Assembly (NCBI GenBank): GCA_964349045.1
Contig: CAYGFI010000135.1
Coordinates: forward strand, 1-13,472
Reading direction: 5' to 3'
DNA from: JACJXF01 sp964349045
GTDB lineage: Bacteria; Bacteroidota; Bacteroidia; Bacteroidales; GCA-2748055
DNA: 13,472 nt
In this document: piece after piece, positions 1 to 8,528 of the stretch
Position numbering within the stretch: position 1 is the first letter of the stretch
Layout: every line of letters begins with the position of its first letter
Program-made: the position numbers and the translations under genes
Notes under the pieces: model-generated
Databases searched by the model: none
Told to the model about the DNA's origin: nothing
What the model saw: the letters and a program-made list of their open reading frames with translations, nothing else

Positions 1-65
1 ATAACTCCGTAACTCATCAATCAATAAACTATTCTTACTATACAAGATAATCGGGACAATCTGAT

Positions 66-73
66 TATATTTG
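66..73 (+). promoter_or_regulatory. Bacteroidota-type -7 promoter element for the GH3/beta-lactamase gene
   Basis: TATATTTG matches the primary-sigma -7 consensus TAnnTTTG of Bacteroidota exactly. It ends 32 bases before the ATG at 106, so a start site a few bases downstream would leave a leader of about 25 bases. No clear -33 TTG was found at the usual spacing. The placement argues against the TTG at 88 as the start codon. The remaining bases 1-65 show no gene or hairpin I can support. Confidence 0.5.
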
Positions 74-105
74 TAATCTAGACAAATTTGAACACCCTCT
101 TCCTG

Positions 106-3100
106 ATGAAAATTTTTTTGTTCCGTTTAGCCATAATATGTTTGTTATTGCATTTACTTCTTAGTTTCAAACTTTTTTTTTCAGATTTGAATTTAAATGG
201 ATCTTCATCAAATCCTCCACAGATAGTTGATCCGGAATTCCTGACCTCCGATTCCATATGGGTAGATTCGGTAATGAACACTCTCAGCCTCGATGATAAA
301 ATTGCCCAGCTTATAATGGTTGCCGCATACTCCAACCGGGATGAAGAACACAATAGTGAGATTGACCATTTAATACAAAAATTTCAGATCGGAGGTCTTA
401 TTTTCTTTCAGGGAGGCCCTGTCAGACAGGCTAATCTTACTAACAGGTACCAGAAAATATCAAAAGTACCTTTACTTATAGCTATCGATGGGGAATGGGG
501 ACTTGCCATGCGTCTTGACAGTACCATTACTTATCCCAGACAGATGTCTCTGGGTGCAATTCAGAATGATGCTCTTATTTACCAGATGGGTTATGATATT
601 GGTATCCAGTGCAAAAGAATGGGTATTCACATAAACTTCGCTCCGGTTGCAGATGTAAATAACAATCCTGCCAATCCGGTGATTAATTCCAGGTCATTTG
701 GTGAAATTCCTGTAAACGTGGCTTTAAAAGCTCAGAAATATGCAGAGGGACTTCAGGATGCAGGAATTATTGCTACTGCCAAACATTTTCCCGGACACGG
801 AGATACTGATGCTGATTCTCATTATTCCCTGCCGGTAATAAAACAAAATAATGAAAGGATCGATTCTGTTGAACTATTTCCTTTCAAATATTTAATTGAA
901 AGAGGAGTTTCTGCAATTATGGCAGCTCATCTTAGCGTTCCCGCACTGGATACATCAATAAATCTGGCTTCATCATTATCTCCCCTGGTAATAGATAGCC
1001 TGTTAAGGTATGAAATGAAATTTCATGGTTTGGTTTTTACTGATGCTCTGAACATGAAGGGTGTAAGCAGCTTTTATAAACCCGGGGATGCAGGACTTTT
1101 GGCCTTTCTGGCCGGAAATGATATTCTTCTCATGCCTGGCGATGTTCCAAAAGTCATCGCATCAATCCGTAAGGAAATCAAAAAGGAAACCATTTCTGAA
1201 TCTGAACTGGATGAACGCTGTCGAAAAGTGTTGTTTGCGAAAGCCTGGGCAGGTTTAAACCATTACCAACCGGTAAAGATTCAATCGCTTTATGAAGATC
1301 TTAATTCCCCTGTTTTTCATGTATTACGCAGAAACCTGATTGCAAATACCGTTACAGTTGTTAAAAACAATAATCAGATTCTTCCTTTATTTCGACTGGA
1401 AAACTATTCGATTGCTTCAGTTAGTATCGGAAATGGCAGACCCGATCCGTTTGCAGTTACTCTCCGAAAATACTCCGGGGTAGATACTTTTTTCATTTCA
1501 AAGGATGCCGGAAAAAATGAATTTGATTTGCTAAAGTCAAGGTTATCATCATATAACATATTGATAGTCAGTTTACAGGAAACTTCACAGTGGCCCGCTC
1601 GAAAATATGGTTTATCTCAAAATTCCCTTGATTTCCTTGCAAATCTTGATTTTGCAGGTTATTCCATCCTGACCATTTTTGGTAATCCTTATTCTTTATC
1701 TCTTTTTGATAACTTCAATGCACTTGATGCGGTAATTGTTAGTTACGAGGACACACCTGACGTTAAAGAAATTACTGCACAAACCATTTTTGGTGCAAAC
1801 CCGGCATCTGGCAAGCTTGCTTTTAGCGCTTTGCCTTTCTTTAAGGCCGGTGAAGGATTTGCACTCGAAAGTCTTCAGCGCCTTTCATATGGTATTCCTG
1901 AAGAAGCAGGAATGGACTCAAAAATTTTAGAAAAAATTGATACGCTGGTCAATGAAGCAATTACAGGAAAAGCTACTCCCGGTTGCCAGATTCTTGTTGC
2001 CCGCCATGGAAAGGTTGTTTATAATAAATCTTTTGGATACCAGACATATCGTAATACTCAGAAAATAAGCAACGAAGATATTTATGATATTGCCTCTCTT
2101 ACAAAAATAACGGCAACAGTGCCTTCAATGATGGTACTTTATGACCAGGGTAAATTCAACATCAATAAAACGCTAGGTGATTACCTGCCTTATCTGGATA
2201 CGTGCAATAAAGGCAGTTTAAAGGTTTTGGATGTACTTACCCATCAGGCTGGACTGCAACCCTGGATCCCTTTTTATTATAAGGTAATTGAGACTCTTGA
2301 TACTTCTGAATCACTCTTCAGCTCAAAATACTCTGATATTTATTCTGTCAGATTGACAAAAAACTCTTATGCTAACCGGAATATTGTCCTGAAAGATAGC
2401 CTCTTTTCTGCTGTTTATTCAACAGAATTCCCGGTTTCAGTTGCAAAAGATTTATACTTACGTGCCGATTATTTTGATACAGTTAACAACAGCATAATCA
2501 ATTCAAATTTGGCTGAAAAAAAGGAATATAAATACAGCGATTTGGGCTACTACTTTTTTCAGCAGATTGTTGAAAATTTAACCGGGGAAAAAATATATCC
2601 CCATGTTTACGAATCCTTTTATTCGAAACTGGGAACGACAACTTTAGGTTATCTTCCTCTGAATCGTTTTCCTTCAGATAGGATTGTCCCGACTGAAAAT
2701 GATATTTTATTTCGCAAACAACTTCTCAGGGGATATGTTCACGATCCGGGAGCTGCTATGCTCGGTGGCATAGCCGGACATGCAGGTGTGTTCAGTTCAG
2801 CCAACGACCTGGCAAAAATGATGCAGATGTATCTTAACGGTGGAGTTTATGGAGGAAGAATGTTTATCTCCGATACTACACTGTTACGCTTTACTTCCTG
2901 TTATAATTGTGTGAATGGCAACCGCAGGGGCCTTGGATTTGACAAACCTGAACTGGATCCTAAAAAACCCGGACCCGCCTGCAAATTTGCTTCACCAAAT
3001 AGTTATGGACATTCAGGATTCACTGGAACACTGGTGTGGATTGATCCCGATTACGATTTGATTTATATCTTTCTCTCAAACCGCATTCATCCAGATCAGT

Positions 3101-3183
3101 ATAACCAAAAGCTGATTGAGACAGATGTTCGTACCAGAATACAGGAAGTGGTTTATTATTCAATTATTCCTATCCTTTATTAA
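106..3183 (+). CDS. Exported GH3 beta-N-acetylglucosaminidase / serine beta-lactamase-like hydrolase fusion
   Basis: This two-enzyme protein of about 1,025 residues is counted here from the ATG at 106. A hydrophobic N-terminus (about residues 3-26) looks like a signal peptide or anchor, with no lipobox. The GH3 catalytic domain (about 50-370) carries the NagZ-type motif KHFPGHGDTDADSH at 226-239, which supplies the Asp237-His239 acid/base dyad. The nucleophile is Asp313 in VFTDALNM. A GH3 C-terminal-like domain follows (about 405-590). From about 596 comes a class C beta-lactamase/DD-peptidase-like domain with SLTK (Ser664, Lys667), YSD at 810-812 and HSG at 969-971. The likely job is cleavage of N-acetylglucosaminyl links in peptidoglycan or a similar glycan, plus ester or amide hydrolysis, outside the cytoplasm. 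Ser664 and Tyr810 lie farther apart than in AmpC, so there is an insertion. The TTG at 88 is possible, but the promoter and hydrophobic start favour 106. The exact substrate is inferred. Confidence 0.9.
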   Translation: MKIFLFRLAIICLLLHLLLSFKLFFSDLNLNGSSSNPPQIVDPEFLTSDSIWVDSVMNTLSLDDKIAQLIMVAAYSNRDEEHNSEIDHLIQKFQIGGLIFFQGGPVRQANLTNRYQKISKVPLLIAIDGEWGLAMRLDSTITYPRQMSLGAIQNDALIYQMGYDIGIQCKRMGIHINFAPVADVNNNPANPVINSRSFGEIPVNVALKAQKYAEGLQDAGIIATAKHFPGHGDTDADSHYSLPVIKQNNERIDSVELFPFKYLIERGVSAIMAAHLSVPALDTSINLASSLSPLVIDSLLRYEMKFHGLVFTDALNMKGVSSFYKPGDAGLLAFLAGNDILLMPGDVPKVIASIRKEIKKETISESELDERCRKVLFAKAWAGLNHYQPVKIQSLYEDLNSPVFHVLRRNLIANTVTVVKNNNQILPLFRLENYSIASVSIGNGRPDPFAVTLRKYSGVDTFFISKDAGKNEFDLLKSRLSSYNILIVSLQETSQWPARKYGLSQNSLDFLANLDFAGYSILTIFGNPYSLSLFDNFNALDAVIVSYEDTPDVKEITAQTIFGANPASGKLAFSALPFFKAGEGFALESLQRLSYGIPEEAGMDSKILEKIDTLVNEAITGKATPGCQILVARHGKVVYNKSFGYQTYRNTQKISNEDIYDIASLTKITATVPSMMVLYDQGKFNINKTLGDYLPYLDTCNKGSLKVLDVLTHQAGLQPWIPFYYKVIETLDTSESLFSSKYSDIYSVRLTKNSYANRNIVLKDSLFSAVYSTEFPVSVAKDLYLRADYFDTVNNSIINSNLAEKKEYKYSDLGYYFFQQIVENLTGEKIYPHVYESFYSKLGTTTLGYLPLNRFPSDRIVPTENDILFRKQLLRGYVHDPGAAMLGGIAGHAGVFSSANDLAKMMQMYLNGGVYGGRMFISDTTLLRFTSCYNCVNGNRRGLGFDKPELDPKKPGPACKFASPNSYGHSGFTGTLVWIDPDYDLIYIFLSNRIHPDQYNQKLIETDVRTRIQEVVYYSIIPILY

Positions 3184-3222
3184 TTAAAGTTCTATCGTAA
3201 TAGCGGAGTTTACTGTCAGGTT

Positions 3223-6200
3223 CTATTTAAATATAACAACTTTTCTTATGTTGCTGCCAACCTTAATTATTACAACTCCCTGGTTATAAACAGATATATC
3301 AATTTCCGCATCAGTAAGTCCATTCAACGAATGTCGTCCTAATAGTGTACCTTGTAAAGAATAAATTAATATATCAGATTTTTCCCTGGCAGGAACAATA
3401 ATATGTACCCTGTTATAGGTTGGGTTAGGATATATCTTCAGATCACGAACAATTGATGAATCAATAGAATTAAATACGTTTCCTATATCTTCGGCAGCCC
3501 AGTTTTCTCCAAAATGGTTATCAGTTGTAAGATCATTTAAAACCATAACCTTTCCGTTGCTGAATGCCTCCTCAGGCCAGCTGCTTTGGTCATCATATCT
3601 GAGGTAATCGATAACCAGGCCATTACTCTCAATCAATTCAATTTCTTCACCATGGTTTGAAAGCTGACCACTTGTCCATTGAAATACCTGGCTTGAGAAA
3701 TGATACCAGGCAATGGATCCGGCGTCAGACGTGAGATATAGAGTTTCACCGGGCCCAAGTTGTGTGCCCTGCAGAAAAGTAAAAGTAAAACCTTTACTGA
3801 TGGCAAATTGGGAAAGATCGGTAGTTTTTTCGGAGGGATTATAGATTCCGATAAATTCAGGAAAATTTGAATTAACCGGATTAATAAATATGTGACTTAT
3901 AAAAGGATATGGCTCCATTTCTACTTTACTAATTCCGGTTCCCATATTGATGGGTACTCCGTTATCCATCCCTGTTAAAATAGCCGGAGATGACGGTAAA
4001 AGACTAAAATCCATATGAGTTGGATCTTTAAACATCGGATTGCTGAATATATTACCTGTAGCTGAGGGTAGGGGTGTATTGTCTGAAATACTGTTAATGA
4101 TACTCAGAGATGAATGTGAATCGCAAAAAAACGAAGAAACAGAGGAATTTGAAAGTATACTGTTAGTAACTGTGGTAATTCCACCGGCGCTTCCGGGATT
4201 CTTTTCATAGCTGGCAATCGGGATGGTATTACCGTAAAAACTGCAGCGGTCAACACTCACCGGGCTGAGATCCTTCAAACCCATTCCCATGGTACAGTTC
4301 ACAAAAATAGAATTAGTAATATTTACAGATGAATTTTGTCCGACAGAAATTCCTTTATCAAATATGTTAAAAACAGAAACACTGTCAATTGACAGATTAA
4401 CGCAGTTTTCGCCGACATCAATACCATCGGAGTTAATGCCTAAGAAATTATAGATCTTGCAGTTACGTATAATTCCACCTTTTATCCCATCATAATCTAT
4501 TGCATCATTGTCCAACTGGCTGTTTCCGGAAAAAACTGAGTTTTCTATCCGTGCAGTTCCATACTTGACATTGATTAAATCCCCGGTTACATTTGAGTGC
4601 AATGAGCTGTTGGTTAATACAATATCTGAATATCTTGCAACAATAGGATTGGAATTAATATCAACCAGGATCAGATTATCCAGCACAAGGTCGCTGTTAA
4701 ATGCACTAAGGGCTGCGTTGTCACGATTCGGTAGTTCTCCCTCTGATGCACCTTCCAATGTTACAAAACTTAACTTTGAAGTATCTGAAGTATTAAGAAA
4801 TGTGATGGCTCCCCAGCTTTCTGAACCATAGGCAGGATTTGTTTTTATAAGGATTCGTTCTGCCTCTGTTGCAATAGCTTCAATTTTGCCTTCCACCAAA
4901 ATATTTGCCTCTGGCGACATCCAAATCTCCACTCCCTGTTGGATAATCAGACTCGATCCGTAATTGACTTTAATACTACCCTGGGCAACATAAGGAGAAC
5001 AATCTTTACTCAGGATGAAATCCCCCGAAATAAACTCAGGCACAATGCATTGTCCTGTAGGTTGATATACAGCAGTTAAATAAGTGTCATTAGTTAAAGT
5101 AATAGTTAAATCCCTGTTAGTTGTCAAATAGGCAGAATTGTCGGAAAATAATCCGGCAAATTCCAGATCGAAACTCAGGTCACCGCTATTAATAGTGCTT
5201 TGATGTACTTCCACTGCCAGCATATTTTCACCTTCTGCAAGCATATCACTGTTAACCAGGAAGGAAGTATACTGGCTTTCTGCAGGGTCTGATAAGCTTA
5301 CAGAGGCAAGAGTCTTACTTAAAATTGTTCCGCAGGGTAGATTTGATCGTAGAACCTCAGTGCCGTTTATGTAAACTACCGCACCATCATCTTTTAGCAG
5401 GGTAATTATAAAACCTGGTGAAGCGATATTTGCGGACGTGAGAAAAAAGGGATATCGGAAGTAGCTGGTAATATACTTATTGTTAGAGTTTCCGCCGTAA
5501 CCAATAGTCGTTGCTTCATCTCCATCGCCATATCCCAGTTGTGCCGGACCTGATTTCCAGGAGGAATCATCATAACCGGGATTTTTCCATGCTATACCCG
5601 GATCGGTTCCATTATCAAAATATTTCCAAATTGAAGCTTTAGGAATTATAATGTTTTTCTGGTTATTCTTCCAGCCCAGGAACTCAAATCCGGATTTATC
5701 AACGGCCGTCATTTTTGTACTGATATCTTTTAAATAAGGCCCGATCCATGTATTTCCCGGGATACTGAGATTGTTTATTTTTATGGTTCCCGCGTTGGTA
5801 GGGTACACGGATAAACACAAATTTGCAGTTCCCCTGAATCCATATTGAGCAAGATTAGCCAACAATGCCTGCGGTCTTTCTTCAACAAATGTTTTTAAAT
5901 TACAAACTTCATTATACCAGTAGTTTACAGAGGGCATCGCATTACCGTATGACGAGGTGGCGCCAAGCCAGCGTTCAACGTGATATGGGATCTCATTCTC
6001 AATAGCGCCGGCATGACTGTCAATGAGCATTTTAATTCTTTCAGGATGATAGGTGGTATATAACTGATCAGCTAATCTCTTCCCAAAATAAAATCTGTAA
6101 CCTTCATTATTCCATAATTTTTTAAATGGCCATGAATTTTGTTGTACATAGAAGTTAATCATATTATTATACGGATTAAAAAATCCCCTGTCAAGATCCA

Positions 6201-7719
6201 TAATGATCCATTTCCATTTCCCGGATTCTTTTGGTTTCCAGGCCATTACATTATGATCAATGGAAGTATTTCCGGTAGCCATTTCAGTAATTACAAGGTC
6301 AGTAAAGTTCTCAATATCAACAATTTCAGTTACTGCCTCGAAATTAGCGTTCTGGCTCATGTCTTTTGAAAGCAAATCCAGCAGAATATTATAGTTTATG
6401 AGATCCCCTGATTCAGCAAATTCTTCATTTTCAACCAAATCGAAAGTACCGGGTTCGATATTATGATTTTTTTCAATAAAATCTGCGTCCACTTTTTCAC
6501 GTATGTTATGGATTCCCATATAATGCCCGTTAAAAAAGACGATTGAAGGTCTGAAATCCACAAAATCAAGTTCGGTATTAAGCCGGGAAACATCCTGACC
6601 CAATACATCGCGAAATAAAGTATAACTCCAGTCACTTCCCGATGCTCTTAAAGCAAAATTTTTATAACTCGGTCTTTGTTTGTGAAACAGAAGAGGATAA
6701 GCAAGATTTGATGGACCATATTTACCTCTGAAATAAATCCCTAACATTTTTTGTGGTAATTTCCACGAATACAGGCCGTTAATTTTAATACCTACCTGCT
6801 CATTAAAGGCAGCGCGGTCGCTGCCATTATTTTCAAAGAGTTCAATATTGGCGGATATTTCCCATAACGGCTTATAATTTTGCACGTAAATCCCTTTTTG
6901 TGAATCCCAGAGGTTAAGGGGATCGGTTGAAATGGATACAACCGGTAGTTTCCTGTTTTTTAAATCTCCTTCCAGAAAATAGGATTGTGTCACGACCGGC
7001 CCCGGAATCATACCTGTCTTGAAAATCCGGGCTCTCACAATGGTATTTGCAGATAAATCTATTGGTGTAACATATAGCATCGATGTTTCCTGCGGATCGG
7101 AACCATCAAGGGTATACCGTATTATTCCGCTCATTCGGGAATTCAGTTTAACGCTTTGAGGCTTATCATAAATCCCACCCCGCAGCGAAAATTCCGGTGT
7201 GTTTTTTGCAAAATCGGTAAAAAACTCTGAAGTATTATTCGATGTCCCGGGAGTTGGTATAAGGTAATACCCCCAAACACCTGAACCATCCTGACTTCTT
7301 CCAGCAGAAATATCGGTTTTTTGAACCAAAAAAGTAAGTGAATCTAAAAGGATTAAGCCCGGCGAATATAAAGCAATTTCTTCACCTTCAGCAGATAGTT
7401 TGTAATTGGTATGCATTCCAATATTCATGTCATCGGTCCAGATGATAACAAATCCCTCGCTCTCAATGTAGATGTTTTCAGTAATCTGCCATTTTGAAGG
7501 GCTTCCAAAATTATCGGTCAGGTAATAACCTTTCAGATTAACAGCAACGGATCCTGAATTATATAACTCAACCCAGTCGGAATATTCACTGTAATCAGGG
7601 TCCTGGTTAATACTGGAATTCGCAGCCATGAATTCATTGATCCAAATCTGGCAGGTAGCCTGCTGAAGATGGAACATAAATATTAGTAGGGGAATAATAT
7701 ACCAGTTTTGTCGATTCAT
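3223..7719 (-). CDS. Secreted multidomain CotH-kinase family protein with lamin-tail domains and type IX sorting domain
   Basis: This 1,498-residue surface protein begins with a signal peptide (about 1-23). In order come: a lamin-tail domain (about 25-160, INEFMAAN, SDWVELYN); a CHB_HEX_C-like domain (about 182-246, YTLDGSDP); and a CotH-kinase-like domain (about 258-560) with RASGSDWSY, GHYMGIHNIREK and the metal-binding DxD of IMDLDRGF (Asp508, Asp510). Next are an InlB-like beta repeat (about 635-685) interrupted by a galactose-binding-like jelly roll (about 690-858), and a right-handed beta-helix (about 900-1240). A second, weaker lamin-tail-like domain (about 1272-1385) precedes a type IX sorting domain (about 1425-1498, starting IYPNP). 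The protein should cross the outer membrane by type IX secretion and be anchored or released. CotH proteins are kinase-fold phosphorylators of spore coat proteins in Bacillus; the substrate here is unknown. Cys23 does not sit in a good lipobox. The gene converges on the GH3 gene 39 bases away. Confidence 0.9.
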   Translation of the reverse strand: MNRQNWYIIPLLIFMFHLQQATCQIWINEFMAANSSINQDPDYSEYSDWVELYNSGSVAVNLKGYYLTDNFGSPSKWQITENIYIESEGFVIIWTDDMNIGMHTNYKLSAEGEEIALYSPGLILLDSLTFLVQKTDISAGRSQDGSGVWGYYLIPTPGTSNNTSEFFTDFAKNTPEFSLRGGIYDKPQSVKLNSRMSGIIRYTLDGSDPQETSMLYVTPIDLSANTIVRARIFKTGMIPGPVVTQSYFLEGDLKNRKLPVVSISTDPLNLWDSQKGIYVQNYKPLWEISANIELFENNGSDRAAFNEQVGIKINGLYSWKLPQKMLGIYFRGKYGPSNLAYPLLFHKQRPSYKNFALRASGSDWSYTLFRDVLGQDVSRLNTELDFVDFRPSIVFFNGHYMGIHNIREKVDADFIEKNHNIEPGTFDLVENEEFAESGDLINYNILLDLLSKDMSQNANFEAVTEIVDIENFTDLVITEMATGNTSIDHNVMAWKPKESGKWKWIIMDLDRGFFNPYNNMINFYVQQNSWPFKKLWNNEGYRFYFGKRLADQLYTTYHPERIKMLIDSHAGAIENEIPYHVERWLGATSSYGNAMPSVNYWYNEVCNLKTFVEERPQALLANLAQYGFRGTANLCLSVYPTNAGTIKINNLSIPGNTWIGPYLKDISTKMTAVDKSGFEFLGWKNNQKNIIIPKASIWKYFDNGTDPGIAWKNPGYDDSSWKSGPAQLGYGDGDEATTIGYGGNSNNKYITSYFRYPFFLTSANIASPGFIITLLKDDGAVVYINGTEVLRSNLPCGTILSKTLASVSLSDPAESQYTSFLVNSDMLAEGENMLAVEVHQSTINSGDLSFDLEFAGLFSDNSAYLTTNRDLTITLTNDTYLTAVYQPTGQCIVPEFISGDFILSKDCSPYVAQGSIKVNYGSSLIIQQGVEIWMSPEANILVEGKIEAIATEAERILIKTNPAYGSESWGAITFLNTSDTSKLSFVTLEGASEGELPNRDNAALSAFNSDLVLDNLILVDINSNPIVARYSDIVLTNSSLHSNVTGDLINVKYGTARIENSVFSGNSQLDNDAIDYDGIKGGIIRNCKIYNFLGINSDGIDVGENCVNLSIDSVSVFNIFDKGISVGQNSSVNITNSIFVNCTMGMGLKDLSPVSVDRCSFYGNTIPIASYEKNPGSAGGITTVTNSILSNSSVSSFFCDSHSSLSIINSISDNTPLPSATGNIFSNPMFKDPTHMDFSLLPSSPAILTGMDNGVPINMGTGISKVEMEPYPFISHIFINPVNSNFPEFIGIYNPSEKTTDLSQFAISKGFTFTFLQGTQLGPGETLYLTSDAGSIAWYHFSSQVFQWTSGQLSNHGEEIELIESNGLVIDYLRYDDQSSWPEEAFSNGKVMVLNDLTTDNHFGENWAAEDIGNVFNSIDSSIVRDLKIYPNPTYNRVHIIVPAREKSDILIYSLQGTLLGRHSLNGLTDAEIDISVYNQGVVIIKVGSNIRKVVIFK

Positions 7720-7751
7720 AATTCTCTGCCAAATATCTTTTTAATAGTTTT

Positions 7752-7779
7752 CTGTTTTGATGAGAGTTGAGAAAAACAG
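7752..7779. repeat. Inverted repeat upstream of the CotH gene
   Basis: CTGTTTT at 7752-7758 is perfectly complementary in reverse to AAAACAG at 7773-7779, with a 14-base spacer. It lies 33-60 bases upstream of the CotH start codon on the minus strand. It could be an operator or a weak hairpin in the leader. In AT-rich DNA a 7-bp dyad can arise by chance. Confidence 0.35.
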
Positions 7780-7898
7780 GTAAATTTAGTTATTAAATCA
7801 TAGAATACCTGCTGGCTAATTATAATTCATTAAATTGCTTGATTCAACTAAGGACTATCAGAAAATCCAATTGGGATCACTTGCTGACCGTCACGTTT

Positions 7899-7946
7899 TT
7901 ATGTCATATCATCGTTACATCGTCGCATTGTTATATCGTCGCTCAT
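7899..7946. repeat. Degenerate 16-bp tandem repeat rich in ATCGTCG
   Basis: TTACATCGTCGC at 7915-7926 recurs as TTATATCGTCGC at 7931-7942, a 16-base period with 11 of 12 positions identical. A poorer copy, TTATGTCATATC, sits one period earlier at 7899-7910. The surrounding CGTCAC and CATCAC words extend the same flavour. The stretch is non-coding and its base composition differs from the AT-rich flanks. Its function is unknown. Confidence 0.5.
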
Positions 7947-8017
7947 CACATGTTAAAAAACAATAAATAAAATCCTGATATTTGATTTAAATCATAAATC
8001 CCCATTTCCTAATTAAT

Positions 8018-8025
8018 TTACTTTG
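8018..8025 (+). promoter_or_regulatory. Possible -7 promoter element for mce
   Basis: TTACTTTG differs at one base from TAnnTTTG and ends 19 bases before the ATG at 8045. The position resembles that of the better element before the citrate lyase genes. No matching -33 element was found. The weak match keeps this tentative. Confidence 0.3.
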
Positions 8026-8044
8026 TATTATAATTTAAAATCCA

Positions 8045-8467
8045 ATGAAGTTTATGAAACCAAGTCACATAGAGCATATTGGCATTGCAGTAGTTAACCT
8101 GGAAGAAGCAGTTAAATTTTATGAGAACGTATTAGGTCTTGAATGTTACGCTGTCGAGGAAATTAAAGATCAGAAAGTAAAAACAGCTTTCTTCAAGGTA
8201 GGAGATACAAAAATCGAACTTTTAGAATCTACCGATCCGGAGGGTCCAATTGGAAAATTCATTGAGAAAAAAGGACCCGGAATCCATCACCTTGCGTTTG
8301 CTATGCCTGATGTTGATCTGGCTTTAACAGAAGCTGAAAGTAAAGGAGTCCAATTAATTGATAAACAGACTCGTAAGGGTGCGGAAGGACTTAACATCGG
8401 CTTTCTTCACCCAAAGTTTACCCTTGGTGTATTGACGGAATTTTGCGGAAAGCAGAACGGTGTTTAG
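8045..8467 (+). CDS. mce: Methylmalonyl-CoA epimerase (VOC family)
   Basis: This 140-residue protein interconverts (R)- and (S)-methylmalonyl-CoA in the cytoplasm, the step that links methylmalonyl-CoA mutase to carboxylation or decarboxylation in propionate metabolism. It has the two-module vicinal-oxygen-chelate pattern: HIEHIGIAVVNLEEAVKFY near the N-terminus, then VKTAFFKVGDTKIELLE, GIHHLAF, KGAEGLNIGFLHP and VLTEF. The metal ligands of the family are expected at His11, Glu58, one of His81/His82, and Glu132. The length is normal for the family. Codon 4 (ATG at 8054) is an equally plausible start, because homologues begin close to the HIEH motif. The next gene downstream is the broken carboxyltransferase of the same pathway, the usual Bacteroidota order. 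The epimerase itself shows no damage. Confidence 0.95.
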   Translation: MKFMKPSHIEHIGIAVVNLEEAVKFYENVLGLECYAVEEIKDQKVKTAFFKVGDTKIELLESTDPEGPIGKFIEKKGPGIHHLAFAMPDVDLALTEAESKGVQLIDKQTRKGAEGLNIGFLHPKFTLGVLTEFCGKQNGV

Positions 8468-8496
8468 TCGTTTCAGGTAATTAGTCTGAAGGTAAA

Positions 8497-8520
8497 ACTC
8501 CTAAACTCCTAAACCCCTCA
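8497..8520. repeat. 8-bp tandem repeat between mce and the mmdA remnant
   Basis: ACTCCTAA occurs twice in tandem (8497-8504 and 8505-8512), followed by a degenerate third copy ACCCCTCA (8513-8520), directly before the mmdA start. The spacer between mce and mmdA is 61 bases and contains little else. It is a low-complexity spacer of unknown role. Confidence 0.6.
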
Positions 8521-8528
8521 AAAAAACA

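Larger units (their letters stand above)
7720..8044. other. Divergent intergenic region between the CotH gene and mce
   Basis: These 325 bases separate two divergently transcribed genes and should hold both promoters. I see a 7-bp inverted repeat near the CotH side and a short degenerate repeat cluster in the middle. A near-consensus -7 element lies before mce. No perfect TAnnTTTG was found for the CotH gene: the candidates (GATATTTG about 14 bases upstream of its ATG, and TAAATTTA at 7781-7788) each miss one base. No small ORF with protein-like composition or RNA gene was recognised. Confidence 0.7.

Noticed and set aside
88..105. TTG start adding six residues to the GH3/beta-lactamase protein
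   Set aside because: The ATG at 106 directly begins a basic-hydrophobic signal sequence and leaves a more normal leader after the -7 element at 66-73.
3184..3222. Possible bidirectional terminator between the convergent GH3 and CotH genes
   Set aside because: The 39 bases contain no clear GC-rich stem followed by a T run on either strand.
4508..4831. Open frame of 107 codons antisense to the CotH gene's beta-helix region
   Set aside because: It lies wholly within a confident gene on the other strand and shows no recognisable protein features.
7651..7653. Lipoprotein cysteine (Cys23) in the CotH protein
   Set aside because: The preceding residues (QAT) do not form a lipobox. A standard signal peptide fits better with a type IX sorting domain.
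7890..7953. CRISPR-like array suggested by the repeated ATCGTCG words
   Set aside because: Repeats are only about 12 bases, degenerate and nearly contiguous, with no spacers of even length and no cas genes in the window.
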